Assembly: GCA_025769875.1 (NCBI GenBank)
Contig: JAGFNK010000540.1
Location: 1-34,898 of the forward strand
Direction: 5' to 3'
From: Russula earlei
Taxonomy: Eukaryota; Basidiomycota; Agaricomycetes; Russulales; Russulaceae
Length of the DNA stretch: 34,898 nt
Shown here: positions 18,882-28,094 of the stretch, piece after piece
Layout: each line of letters begins with the position of its first letter
Position numbering within the stretch: position 1 is the stretch's first letter
Translations under genes and position numbers: made by a program
Notes under the pieces: model-generated
Told to the model about the DNA's origin: nothing
The model's database searches: none
The model's input: the letters and a program-made list of their open reading frames with translations, nothing else

Positions 18882-19709
18882 TGTTATGAACCAAGGCCAG
18901 GTACTGGCCGTATATTGTCCTATTCCACTCAAGAAAGACCTCTCTCACCTTGCATTACCAACTCCCTTCCGTTTCTTGGGCTATCCCTCCTGCAGTGCAA
19001 GATATCGCTATTGCAAAGGCACCATAACATGACCAGGCACCCATTTCCTAATCGGGTAATCATCGCGTGGCAGCCACATGGTCACCCAGCCACCAAGAAC
19101 CCGAAACAGCAGCACAAACTCTTAGAAATTGTTGCATAACTCATCTGACATCATCAAGGCTCCAATGACATCATGGCTGACTGAGTGACTCCACAGTGAC
19201 CTCATAGGCTCACTAAGTGCTCCACAGTGACATCATAATGATGTCATCGCTCCACAATGATCAGTAATGCACTCAGTAAGCCTGAAACTTGACACAAGTG
19301 AGTTTATGCCTCTGTAGTCCTATTGGCTGGTACCAAAGGGTCTAGAATAGTTCCAGTTCTTTGTAATCGACCCTGTACACTGTATATAAGCCCCAATGAA
19401 GCATGGCAGTCATCAGACTGTCCATTTGTGATACTCTCATCTTCCTGGGTACTCCCCTGCAACCGCTCAGTCTAAAGTCCTCCCTCATCTTCAAGGTACT
19501 CTTCAACGACTGCCTTGTTTAAAGCCCCTCGCTGCACTGGCCTCTACTCTTTGCCTCTGCCTTCTGCAACACTTACCAGTCCCCATCTGGTATCTCCTAG
19601 TTGTTTGGCTCATCCTCCTGTTCAATGCCGTTTACGCTGCATACCGTCTGTTCCAACCCTTGCCCACCTGCTCCTAAGTCCTTAGTGATCAGCAGTACGT
19701 GTCTTGACA
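18882..19709 (+). repeat. LTR2, 3' LTR of gypsy-2
   Basis: 828 bp, TGTTATGAACC ... GTCTTGACA, placed right after the chromodomain coding end, as a 3' LTR should be. A TATA box (TGTATATAAGCC near 19380) is followed by the CAGTC/GACTG hairpin also seen in LTR1. It shares start, end, TATA-hairpin and CTGGTATCT words with LTR1, so the two families are related. Confidence 0.85.
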
Positions 19710-19832
19710 GGGTAACCCCTGAATCTTGCCACACATGATGACTTCTGCTGATGATTATCTCCACCCCTGTTATCAAAGAACTTTCCAAAGACCTCCTGCA
19801 ATCACCTGCACCCAATCAATCATAGCCATCCC
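19710..19832. other. Short unassigned segment between LTR2 and LTR1
   Basis: 123 bp with no motif I recognise. Together with 20780-20941 it forms about 285 bp between two LTR2 copies, possibly the remains of an internal domain. Confidence 0.3.
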
Positions 19833-20774
19833 TGTCATGAACCATTCTCCGGAGAGGGCCCTTTTGAAGGACCCTTCCTTATAGGAGGAAACCCAGCCTC
19901 TATGGTGTCACCCTGTTCACATGAGCAAAAGGGGTGAGTAGAGGTGTCCACAATATCGCGCGTGCATTGTTGCGCGAGCGATTCTCGGCACAATCAACAT
20001 ACAGCAAGCCCCACTTAATGGCAACCCTTCTTACAATAAAGGACAGTATTAGGGCCCTTCTAGGGACCCTTTAGGACGACTCTAGGTGCTCTACAATGGG
20101 TACTAACCTGGTATCAAAGACTCTACAAAGCGTTATTAGACCAACTCTAATAACTGAAGAATGAACTATAAGGCAATACTAAGGACCTTAATAGAAGTAT
20201 TAGAGTTGACTCTAAGGACCCTAATAGAGCTATGTAAGGGCCTTATAAGATAGCACTATTCCCTAACCAAACTCCAAGTCCTCTAATGACCGGCCCTAAA
20301 CTAACTAACAGGAAGTGAATCAGGTGCTCACACGTACACTAGATCAGCAAACATGTGGACAAGGAAAGCTCTTACTCAGCAGCTTACTGAGCATGACTGA
20401 GTATGCTCAGTAAGCGCACTCCGACTTCTTACTCAGCACTCTATTGTGCTTGATAACAAGGTTATGACTTGTTCTCCATTTAGCAGTTCTCTTGTAGTAT
20501 ATAAGTGCTCAATAAAGTAGCGGACAGTCCTCAGACTGTCCATCTGTTTACGGCACTCTCCACTCCTGGGATACTCCTTTAAGGACCGTCCCCTTGTGAC
20601 TATCCTGGCCTCTTCCCTGCGTGACTGCTCTACTCTCACGGTAACAGTGCCTCTCTGGTATCTGTTACTACTCTGGACTTTACTTCTGGCCCACGCCATC
20701 TTGGACATCTATTGACTCGTCTTCGAGCTTATCCCTCGCTCTTGAACTGGATAGTTCAACAGTGAGTCTTGACA
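19833..20774 (+). repeat. Solo LTR1, TSD ATCCC
   Basis: 942 bp in sense orientation, TGTCATGAACC ... GAGTCTTGACA. The target repeat ATCCC is exact at 19828-19832 and 20775-20779. TATATAAG and AATAAA lie near 20497-20515, then the GGACAGTC/GACTGTCC hairpin. Confidence 0.95.
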
Positions 20775-20779
20775 ATCCC

Positions 20780-20941
20780 TAGGATGAACACATCCCTGAG
20801 AATAGTACAAAGAAATCCCACACAAACAAACAGACTTTGAGTTTTCATATGCAAACCATTCCATTGACTCTACTCTTCTATTCAAGAAACAAAGAACCCC
20901 TGCCCATTGCAGGAGCAACAAGTCCATAAAGAGGGGATGAA
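20780..20941 (+). pseudogene. Gypsy 3' internal remnant with polypurine tract
   Basis: The last 50 bp (TTGCAGGAGCAACAAG ... then AAAGAGGGGATGAA at 20928-20941) match the end of the gypsy-3 pol gene and its polypurine tract at 33443-33475. They abut LTR2 exactly as in gypsy-3. The polypurine tract primes plus-strand DNA synthesis. The upstream 110 bp are too decayed to read. Confidence 0.65.
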
Positions 20942-21777
20942 TGTTGTGAATCAAGGCCAAGACCTGGCCATGCATCGTACTATTTTGCTCAAAGAAGCTG
21001 TTTCTACTTTGCATCATCTATCTACTTCTACTTCCAATGACCATTCCCTTCTACAAGCATAGAACACTAGCCAAATTGTTCCCCAAATTTCTGTGGCTCA
21101 CTTGGACACCTTCCTCCCTAATTCGGTAACCCACCATGTGCTAGCCACATGGCCACTCAGCCACTAAGTACCAAAACACTGGAAAGACTCCTAGATCCCC
21201 TAGAACAACCTGTATGATGTCATAGGGCTCCACTGACATCATGGCTGACTGAGCAACTCCACTATGACCTCATATGCTCACCAAGCACTCCACAATGATA
21301 TCATTGTGATGTCATCACTCCACAAAGTTCCCAATCATGCTGAGTCATATATAGGTCTGACACAACAAGTTTATGCCCCTTGAATCCAATTGGAGCAGTC
21401 CAAAGAGTCTGAGATATTTTCTATAGTTTGTACTCAGCTTTGTAACAAGTATATAAGCCCCAATGAAGCATGGCAGTCATCAGACTGTCCATTTGTGATA
21501 CTCTCATCCTCCAGGGTACTCCCCACAACTGCTCTGTCTAAAGACTCCCTTTGTTCCCAAGGTACTCTTCAATGACTGCCTTGTTTAAAGACCCCTTCAT
21601 CACTCTGGCCTCTAGTATTTGCCTTTGCCTCCAGCAACATCTACCAGTCCCTATCTGGTATCTCCTTGTCATTTGGCTTGTCCTCTTGCTCAACACATTG
21701 CTCAACACCCATCCTCTGTTCCAACCCTTGCCCACCTGCTCCTGAGTCCTTAGTGATCAGCAGTATGTGTCTTGACA
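20942..21777 (+). repeat. LTR2, second copy
   Basis: 836 bp, TGTTGTGAATCAAGGCC ... TATGTGTCTTGACA, about as diverged from the 18882 copy as separate subfamilies would be. A TATA box (TATATAAGCCCC near 21450) and the ATCAGACTGTCC hairpin half are kept. It follows a polypurine tract, so it is a 3' LTR; the right-hand flank (ACAAA) is inside repeat unit U. Confidence 0.85.
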
Positions 21778-22290
21778 ACAAAACCATTATTTCATCAGGG
21801 AGGTTACAGGTCACACATGTGGAGATAAAGAGTAGCCTAGGCATTGACATGTCAGCTCAAACTGTCTGGGCAGCCCACAGGCCCAGGCCAAATAAGTGTT
21901 TCAGCTCAGTTGCTGCAATGCGTACAATAGCAAATTGATAGTATGATCTAAGACAATCAGTAGCTAGCACAAAGCAATCATGAAAACAGTTTGATAGTAA
22001 TTACAGATAAAATAATTAGGGATGCTCTCAGATACTTAAGAGCATCATACATACAGTAGATACTTCAGTTTTGTCTCACAGAAACTGAAGTCAGTACTTA
22101 CTATCTAATGATCTTATCAGTAGCTGATTATGCATTGTAGTAATATTTTATTAGGTAAATATAACACAAAGTTTTGTCTCACAGAAACTGAAAAATATTT
22201 TATTTGATCTACTATGATCTAATCTACCTTATCACTGCATGATTCAACAACATGGGGTGACAAATTGATTTAATTGGTACAGTAATCCCA
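21778..22290. repeat. Repeat unit U, split by a 430-bp AT-rich insertion
   Basis: Flanks 21780-21817 (AACCATTATTTCATCAGGGA...) and 22250-22284 (TGGGGTGACAAATTGA...) are contiguous in the copy at 27287-27350. The AT-rich stretch between them (about 21818-22249) is therefore an insertion, TGTGGAGATA ... TTCAACAACA. It holds inverted repeats GATGCTCT/AGAGCATC (22021-22046) and TTCAGTTT/AAACTGAA (22064-22089), and GTTTTGTCTCACAGAAACTG occurs twice, at about 22069 and 22171. No gene is seen. Confidence 0.55.
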
Positions 22291-22328
22291 CTGGTGATTT
22301 GGGGCAAGTCATGTTGCATCTTAGGTTA

Positions 22329-22678
22329 TGTAGTGCACCAGGTCGTGGCATGTGGAGTTCAGTGGGCTTGATCCGAGGGCAGGTATGGACAGAGAAGAAC
22401 AGAGGGGAGCAAGCACCTTGCCTGTGGTTGTTTGGCTTCTTGGCTTTTGCAGGCAGAGTCTGCCCGGCAGACTGATGTGAGCGGCACAAAAGATAATCTT
22501 GTATTGCTGGAGGTAGGAGGACAGTTTATATACAGGGAGGCAGGAGGCATGATGAAAGGAATCTAGACTAAGAGATGATGAAAGAAAGGGGGCATAGGGA
22601 ATAACTCAAAGACGATGTGTCACAGGTGCCACTTACAGTGCATGTGATTTCATGCTCAGCCAGATCACATACCTTACA
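22329..22678 (-). repeat. LTR4 solo LTR, TSD GTTA
   Basis: 350 bp. In sense it starts TGTAAGGTATGTGATC at 22678 and ends GTGCACTACA at 22329. GTTA flanks it at 22325-22328 and 22679-22682. It aligns with 9283-9652 over its length, including the TATATAAAC box near 22529. Confidence 0.72.
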
Positions 22679-22682
22679 GTTA

Positions 22683-23217
22683 CATAACTTGGGAACTGAG
22701 CTGCCTTCTCTTAAGCATTTGACTACTTTCTAATTGTTTGGGTTGACATATGTGATGCATGAGGAGAGGGCAACAAATCAATCAATTGTATTGAATAATT
22801 TGTAATCTGAGCTGAGTTGATTCAGTGGTCAATATATATTTCACCTTTATTGAACAGTGAGTTGAGTTTTAGAGGACTCGACTTATCCATTTCTGCCTGT
22901 CATGTTAAGATACTTGTAGGGGATAGTAGTGTTCATGCCCACTCACAAGACACTGAGTTAGTTATTGACTTATTGTATCTAGTCTACAGTTCATGCACAT
23001 GTGTGCTACAGTACACCCCTTGCACAAGCCCTGACTCAAGCCCTACTTGGGCTCGGCACGGCTCAGATTGCTCACAGCCCAGCTTCGATTTTCCCTGAGC
23101 CTGGGCCCCATCATGCATCACTAATCAGATCATGACTCGGAGTAGTTGATGTGCCCTGGCCATGCCAGCTTGCAATCCGTTCCGATCGGAGCATAGCCAA
23201 GCAGGTCATTACATCAG
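22683..23217. other. 535 bp without a recognisable gene or repeat
   Basis: AT-rich at first, more balanced after about 23000. No coding pattern or match to other parts of the window. The last 60 bp (GCAATCCG..CCGATCGG palindrome at about 23183) may be promoter of the gene that follows. Confidence 0.4.
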
Positions 23218-23224
23218 TATAAAA
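23218..23224 (+). promoter_or_regulatory. TATA box of the secreted-protein gene
   Basis: TATAAAA, 156 bp upstream of the proposed ATG, in a moderately C-rich region. It is the only good TATA box in this host-like island. Confidence 0.45.
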
Positions 23225-23373
23225 CCCATGCGCGCAATTACAATTCTGTCCAGCTGTGCTCCCAAACTCGTTAGTACCGGTTACTGACAACTTTCTAAAC
23301 TTTCTACGCCACTGCCTTGTTCAATCTTCGACAGCTTCCATTCAACACTTTATATTCCCATTCATATATAACA

Positions 23374-23855
23374 ATGCGACCCTTCTCACATGTTTTGGCC
23401 ATATTTTGCCTTGCCGTTGGCATCGCTCCATTCTTCGCGCATGCTTCATCCACACCGTACGCCAACCTCCTCAGTCATCTTTCTCCCTGAAATTGACCTT
23501 ACCTCGCAGTCTGCCGGACGGCGTGCCTCAAGCGCATATGGATCAGTTGTCATCGATACATAAGGAGGTGCTACGGCACGGGGCAGTCCTCGATTCCAGA
23601 CTCAAAGCCCTCAAAACGGCTGGTCACCCATTCGAAAGCAGAGAATGTCAAAATGCTGTGGACGAATGTATGGATGCCATCAGACCCCTGAAGGAGCCAG
23701 TGGCGGTTCTCAACCAACAACATAGCACCCATCTGGGTGATGTTGCGCGTGCTACAGTGGACGGTGCTTTGAACCGAAATCATCATCGTCAAGGGTACGG
23801 GTATATCCAAATACCTGATCAGGAAAAACCTCCTGCGCCGGCGAGAGATAATTAG
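23374..23855 (+). CDS. Predicted small secreted protein, two exons, 142 aa
   Basis: Exon 1 (23374-23456) encodes MRPFSHVLAIFCLAVGIAPF then FAHASST, a textbook signal peptide with a likely cut after A-H-A. The ATG has A at -3. A 53-nt intron at 23457-23509 begins GTACGC, has TTGAC as a possible branch site and ends CGCAG; its size and sites suit a basidiomycete. Splicing (phase 2) leads into exon 2, open to TAG at 23853-23855, with a hydrophilic, helix-prone mature part (MDQLSSIHKEVLRHGAVLDS; ECQNAVDECMDAI) and a proline-rich tail (EKPPAPARDN). Two cysteines lie seven residues apart. No family is recognised. It is the only convincing non-transposon gene here, surrounded by repeats, a setting often seen for effector-like small secreted proteins. 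The gene model is inference until transcripts are checked. Confidence 0.65.
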
Positions 23856-23962
23856 CACTTATTATCCCTCGCTATCGTCATTTATCAAAAAATGAAATTA
23901 TCGTCGCCAGTTTACCCCCTTATCGGCCATTATGGATAATAATTTTACTATTATGATAATTC

Positions 23963-24242
23963 ATGGTTACAGGATGCACCACTATTATTAGGCTCTCAGT
24001 GTGGGAACGCCAGGTGCCGCCGACCGAGATGGTAGTGAATTGCCGAGTTCCTAGTGACCCATAGTATGTGTGAAATGCCTGTTCCACCACCCCCTTGGAT
24101 GAAGCCCCATTTGTCTTATCCACCTCAATTTGTTCAGCCAGAAGAACTGCAACAAATACAGATCATAGGAGACTTCCCAACAGTGGCGCCGATACTCTCT
24201 GGACCCTTTACAGAAACAGCTACGACGGAGTCCGAACTCTGA
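23963..24242 (+). CDS. Possible small host gene or exon, uncertain
   Basis: Two open pieces face the same way. One from ATG 23963 reads MVTGCTTIIRLSVWERQ and runs to a stop at about 24062-24064. The other, ending at 24242, reads VQPEELQQIQIIGDFPTVAP then TETATTESEL. A consensus donor GTATGTG lies at about 24062 and acceptors TTCAG/GAAG lie 45-75 bp on, but the splice options I tried do not join the two frames cleanly. It may be the remains of a host gene, or exons of a longer one. Confidence 0.25.
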
Positions 24243-24740
24243 CTTGACTTTGAAGGATGATATGGATGGCGTCCAGCCGCGTCCTCATATTCATTTTCTC
24301 TTCATGTGCATCAGGGACCTGACGTCTCTCTAGGCCTATTTTCTGCTGCTCTCACCACATTCATCAGGGACAGCAAACAGAAATTGAAAACGAATACAGA
24401 GGATTAGATGGTGTTTTACCTGCAACAGAATGTGGCCATGCTTTCCCAGACTTTCCAAATATCATTCATCGCGCCTCAGTTCGCCATTCCTTCTTCTCCA
24501 CCGCCATCTTATCACGCTTTCAGTCCCTCCTCCATCCGTGTAAATGTATTCTGGTTCATGTTCCTTGTATCCAGTCTTTTCCACCGCGTTCCTCGCAATA
24601 CTTGTCCAACAATGGGTTCGGGATTACATGCACGTCTTGTAGATTTATTATGGGCTATGCAGTGAATATATCGGTGTATTAGGTTTGTGAGCAAACGTGC
24701 GTGCAGCGGCCAGATGCGCGTGCAGGCGTATGCGCGTGAG
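24243..24740. other. Host-like sequence, no supported gene
   Basis: Balanced composition with CpGs retained. Short open frames on both strands (for example + 24408-24665) lack any recognisable motif. No matches to other repeats in the window. Confidence 0.35.
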
Positions 24741-24870
24741 AAAATGTCACTAGATAAGATAACAGCTCAGTGACTGAGTGTGACTCATGCACGTGAGCGA
24801 TCACTGTGTAATATACTGTACCAATTAAATCAATTCGTTGGTCACATGTCACAGGCCAACCTGATTTGAT
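24741..24870 (-). repeat. Repeat unit U, partial copy
   Basis: Contains CTCAGTGACTGAG...GTGAGCGATCACTG and TACTGTACCAATTAAATCAA, the reverse complement of the end of the unit at 27287-27480. The order of the two parts differs from the other copies. Confidence 0.5.
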
Positions 24871-25067
24871 GCAATGTCACAAATGTCACAGGTCCCAGAG
24901 CCAAGTGATGAAACCATATTTTGGTCACAAAAATGCCTTCAAAAAGTCCTAAAAATGTTAAAAATTGCTCAAGGGCATTTTCTGTTGATGAAAGTCTCCA
25001 TTGGAATAGATAGTACTATTTTATCATCATTCGACATCCGATCCATCAGCATCATCATGGCAACAGA

Positions 25068-25203
25068 TGTGCAAGGATTACAGTATGGCAGGCCACAGAA
25101 CCACATGCAGAAATGCAATGTGACGATGTGATGCCTCCTCCTCTCCTTTGCCTCAGCTTGCCCACCCCTTGCCACCAACCACATGTGCAAGCCACCTCCC
25201 TTG
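25068..25203 (+). repeat. LTR4-like repeat, left piece
   Basis: TGTGCAAGGATTACAG..., then CCACAGAACCACATGCAG and GATGCCTCCTCCTCTCC, closely matching the - strand of 7764-7640. Split from the piece at 26144 by a solo LTR1. Confidence 0.55.
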
Positions 25204-26143
25204 TGTCATGAACCATTCTCCGGAGAGGGCCCTTGAAGGACCCTTCCTTATAGGAGGAAACCCAGCCTCCATGGTGTCACCCTGTTCACACGAGCAAAAG
25301 GGGTGAGTAGAGGTGTCCACAATATCGCGCGTGCATTGTTGCGCGAGCGATTCTCGGCACAATCAACATACAGCAAGCCCCACTCAATGGCAACCCTTCT
25401 AACAATAAAGGACAGTATTAGGGCCCTTCTAGGGACCCTTTAGGACGACTCTAGGTGCTCTACAATGGGTACTAACCTGGTATCAAAGACTCTACAAAGC
25501 GTTATTAGACCAACTCTAATAACTGAAGAGTGAACTATAAGGCAATACTAAGGACCTTAATAGAAGTATTAGGGTCGACTCTAAGGACCCTAATAGAGCT
25601 ATATAAGGGCCTTACAAGATAACACTATTCCCTAACCAAACTCCAAGTCCTCAAATGACCGGCCCTAAACTAACTAACAGGAAATGAATCAGGTGCTCGC
25701 ACGTGCACTAGAACAGCAAACATGTGGACAATGAAAGCTCTTACTCAGCAGCTTACTGAGCATGACTGAGCATGCTCAGTAAGCGCACTCCGACTTCTTA
25801 CTCAGCACTCTATTGTGCTTGATAACAAGGTTATGACTTGTTCTCCATTTAGCAGTTCTCTTGTAGTATATAAGTGCTCAATAAAGTAGCGGACAGTCCT
25901 CAGACTGTCCATCTGTTTACGGCACTCTCCACTCCTGGGATACTCCTTTAAGGACCGTCCCCTTGTGACTATCCTGGCCTCTTCCCTGCGTGACTGCTCT
26001 ACTCTCACGGTAACAGTGCCTCTCTGGTATCTGTTACTACTCTGGACTTTACTTCTGGCCCACGCCGTCTTGGACATCTATCGACTCATCTTCAAGCTTA
26101 TCCCTCGCTCTTGAACTGGATAGTTCAACAGTGAGTCTTGACA
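25204..26143 (+). repeat. Solo LTR1, TSD CCTTG
   Basis: 940 bp in sense orientation with target repeat CCTTG exact at 25199-25203 and 26144-26148. Best-preserved copy of the hairpins: CTTACTGAGCATG/CATGCTCAGTAAG (25752-25783) and GGACAGTC/GACTGTCC (25891-25910). TATATAAG lies near 25868. Confidence 0.95.
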
Positions 26144-26148
26144 CCTTG

Positions 26149-27191
26149 CACCCAACATCAAGCCCTTGCCACCAACCACACATATGCCACATGCCCACAA
26201 GACTTGATTCCAGGCTGTTCTGTAGAAACTAAGTTGTTTAATGAGAGTGGAAGAACAACAGTTTTATGAGTGAGTGCAGCATCTGAGGGAAGGCCTGCAT
26301 GTTCACACTCGCAAGGGTCGCTGAATAAGCAATGACTCAGTGACTTGCACGCATGAGTGATCACTAAAGATATATTACCTGAATAAGCAATGACTATGCT
26401 ATCCAGGTATGAGCTCTATGAAACATGAGAAAAGGGTAACTAAAAGAACATACCTCAGTGACTCACGTGCATGAGCAATCACTGAGGGAAGGTAAAAATT
26501 CTGTCTACTCATATAAGTAGACAACAGGTGTGGATTCTACAAGTCCATGAACGAAGGGTATGCAAGGAATGGAACAATGATCGAGCCAATAAACATCTAG
26601 ACTAGTTGATGAGTCTAGGTACGAACTTGTGTAAATAGCTAACTCCACTTGAAGTGGCCTAATGGTACTGGGTATATATATCAACTGAGGGGATAACTCA
26701 CTCATTCTCATGCGCTTGTGATCGAACTCACTCGCACTTGGGAATTTACAACATGTTCGCCACCGACCACATGCTGACAACCTTGCACCCAACATCAAGA
26801 CCTTGACCATATTGCCCAGTCCTTGCCACTGACCATGCACGCATGCCATGCCCCAGCACACTCAATGTGTTTGTGTCTCAAAGCCTTTCATGACTGCCTC
26901 AACCACCTTGACCAGTCTCAATTCCCTTTCATGGCTCTCCCTCCCTTTCATGGTCCTCTGATGCCTTTCATATTCTCCTTTGTACTGTCCTATACATAAA
27001 CACCATAGCTACTCTGCAGTAGCACAGTGAATAAGGATCCCTCTTTGCGACCCAATCACCCCTGCCTGAGAAAAGCAAGAAGCCTCAATAGTCATGTGAA
27101 CCACTTGCTCCTCCTCCCCCCCCTTCTCTCCTCTTTCTGCTTGGACTGGTCAGCATCACAATTCACATGTCCTCAGACTTGCTACTGTACA
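26149..27191 (+). repeat. LTR4-like repeat, right piece, with internal duplication
   Basis: CACCCAACATCAAG occurs at about 26148 and again at about 26788. Between them lies hairpin-rich unit U sequence (26330-26490). From 26780 the sequence follows the - strand of 7620-7370 (CATGCCATGCCC, CATAAACACCATAGCTACTC, GATCCCTCTTTG). It may end GCTACTGTACA at 27191, resembling the LTR4 end. No open frame worth reporting. Confidence 0.45.
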
Positions 27192-27505
27192 GTGTTGTGA
27201 TGTGTTGAAATTATGCAAAATTCCAAATTTTGTAACCCTGACGAACCTTTTTTGCAGGTTGCAACAAAATACCCAACCTGACGAAACCATTATTTTGTCA
27301 GGGAGGTCACAGGTCACATGGGGTGACGAGTTGATTTAATTGGTACAGTACATTTACCTAGATAAGATAAAAGCTATCTAGGTATTAGTCCATGGCACAT
27401 ATGTATGATAACTGAATAAACATACCTCAGTGACTTGCATGCATGAGCGATCACTGAGGGGAAACTACAGTATTACTGTCATTTTCATGTGACCTTGCAC
27501 TTGCC
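27192..27505 (+). repeat. Repeat unit U, best copy, two perfect hairpins
   Basis: CCTGACGAAACC...GTCAGGG, then TGGGGTGACGAGTTGATTTA and TTGGTACAGTA, then inverted repeat ACCTAGATA/TATCTAGGT (27356-27383), then CCTCAGTGA/TCACTGAGG (27425-27459, 17-nt loop). The second hairpin recurs at 26453-26487 and, degraded, at 26335 and 24768. No gene. Confidence 0.55.
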
Positions 27506-27891
27506 TGTTGAACCAGAACCCGAATGGATCAAAGAAGGCAAAGACCTTCATACAAGGTTCAAGATCCACTTAGAGATGTTACATGTTAGACAGAACTTTA
27601 GCATATGTACTTATGGCAATAGGGTTACACATACTACGCTATCTATCACAAGATGTAGCCTTACACTGCATCTAGAACGCTTCCACATCACGTGTCACTG
27701 TGTGCGCAATATAGTGGACACCTGTAGTCACCTCTTTTGGACTTAGGAACCACCCTGGGTCATAGAGGTATAAATACCATACATGTAGACAAGTATACAC
27801 ATCACTCTACACCCCAATATCAGTTGAGCATTTAGCACAACCTCTAAGGTGGGTTGCTTGGCCTGTTAGCTGCGCTCTATGCTGTGCAACA
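27506..27891 (+). repeat. Solo copia-1-type LTR (LTR3)
   Basis: 386 bp, TGTTGAACCAGAACCC ... CTGTGCAACA, the same length as both copia-1 LTRs. Flanks TTGCC (27501-27505) and CTGCC (27892-27896) differ at one base, a probable aged TSD. Confidence 0.9.
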
Positions 27892-27896
27892 CTGCC

Positions 27897-28094
27897 ATTT
27901 TTGGATGTCATTTCGAGTGCAAAATAAAAACTGCTATATCTCAACAGTTTCTCAACGGATTGCCTTGAAACTTTGACAGTAGAACATTATATACTGTATA
28001 TAGGTGCAGCTAAAATATGGGAGCTTAATATTCAGTTCCTGAAATGTCGATTTTCAGGTGCTGACATGGGTGCAAAACTTTGAACTGCCATATC
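27897..28094. other. About 200 bp with an imperfect internal direct repeat, no gene
   Basis: GTGCAAAATAAAAACTGC and GTGCAAAACTTTGAACTGCC, each followed by a CATATCT-like word, stand about 145 bp apart. Nothing else is recognised. Confidence 0.3.

Noticed and set aside
22817..23098. 93-codon + strand frame upstream of the secreted-protein gene
   Set aside because: No motif, and serine/cysteine content typical of chance frames in AT-rich DNA.
24054..24242. Calling a complete single-exon host gene here
   Set aside because: Too short, with no conserved motif and no splice join that I could make consistent; kept only as a low-confidence feature.
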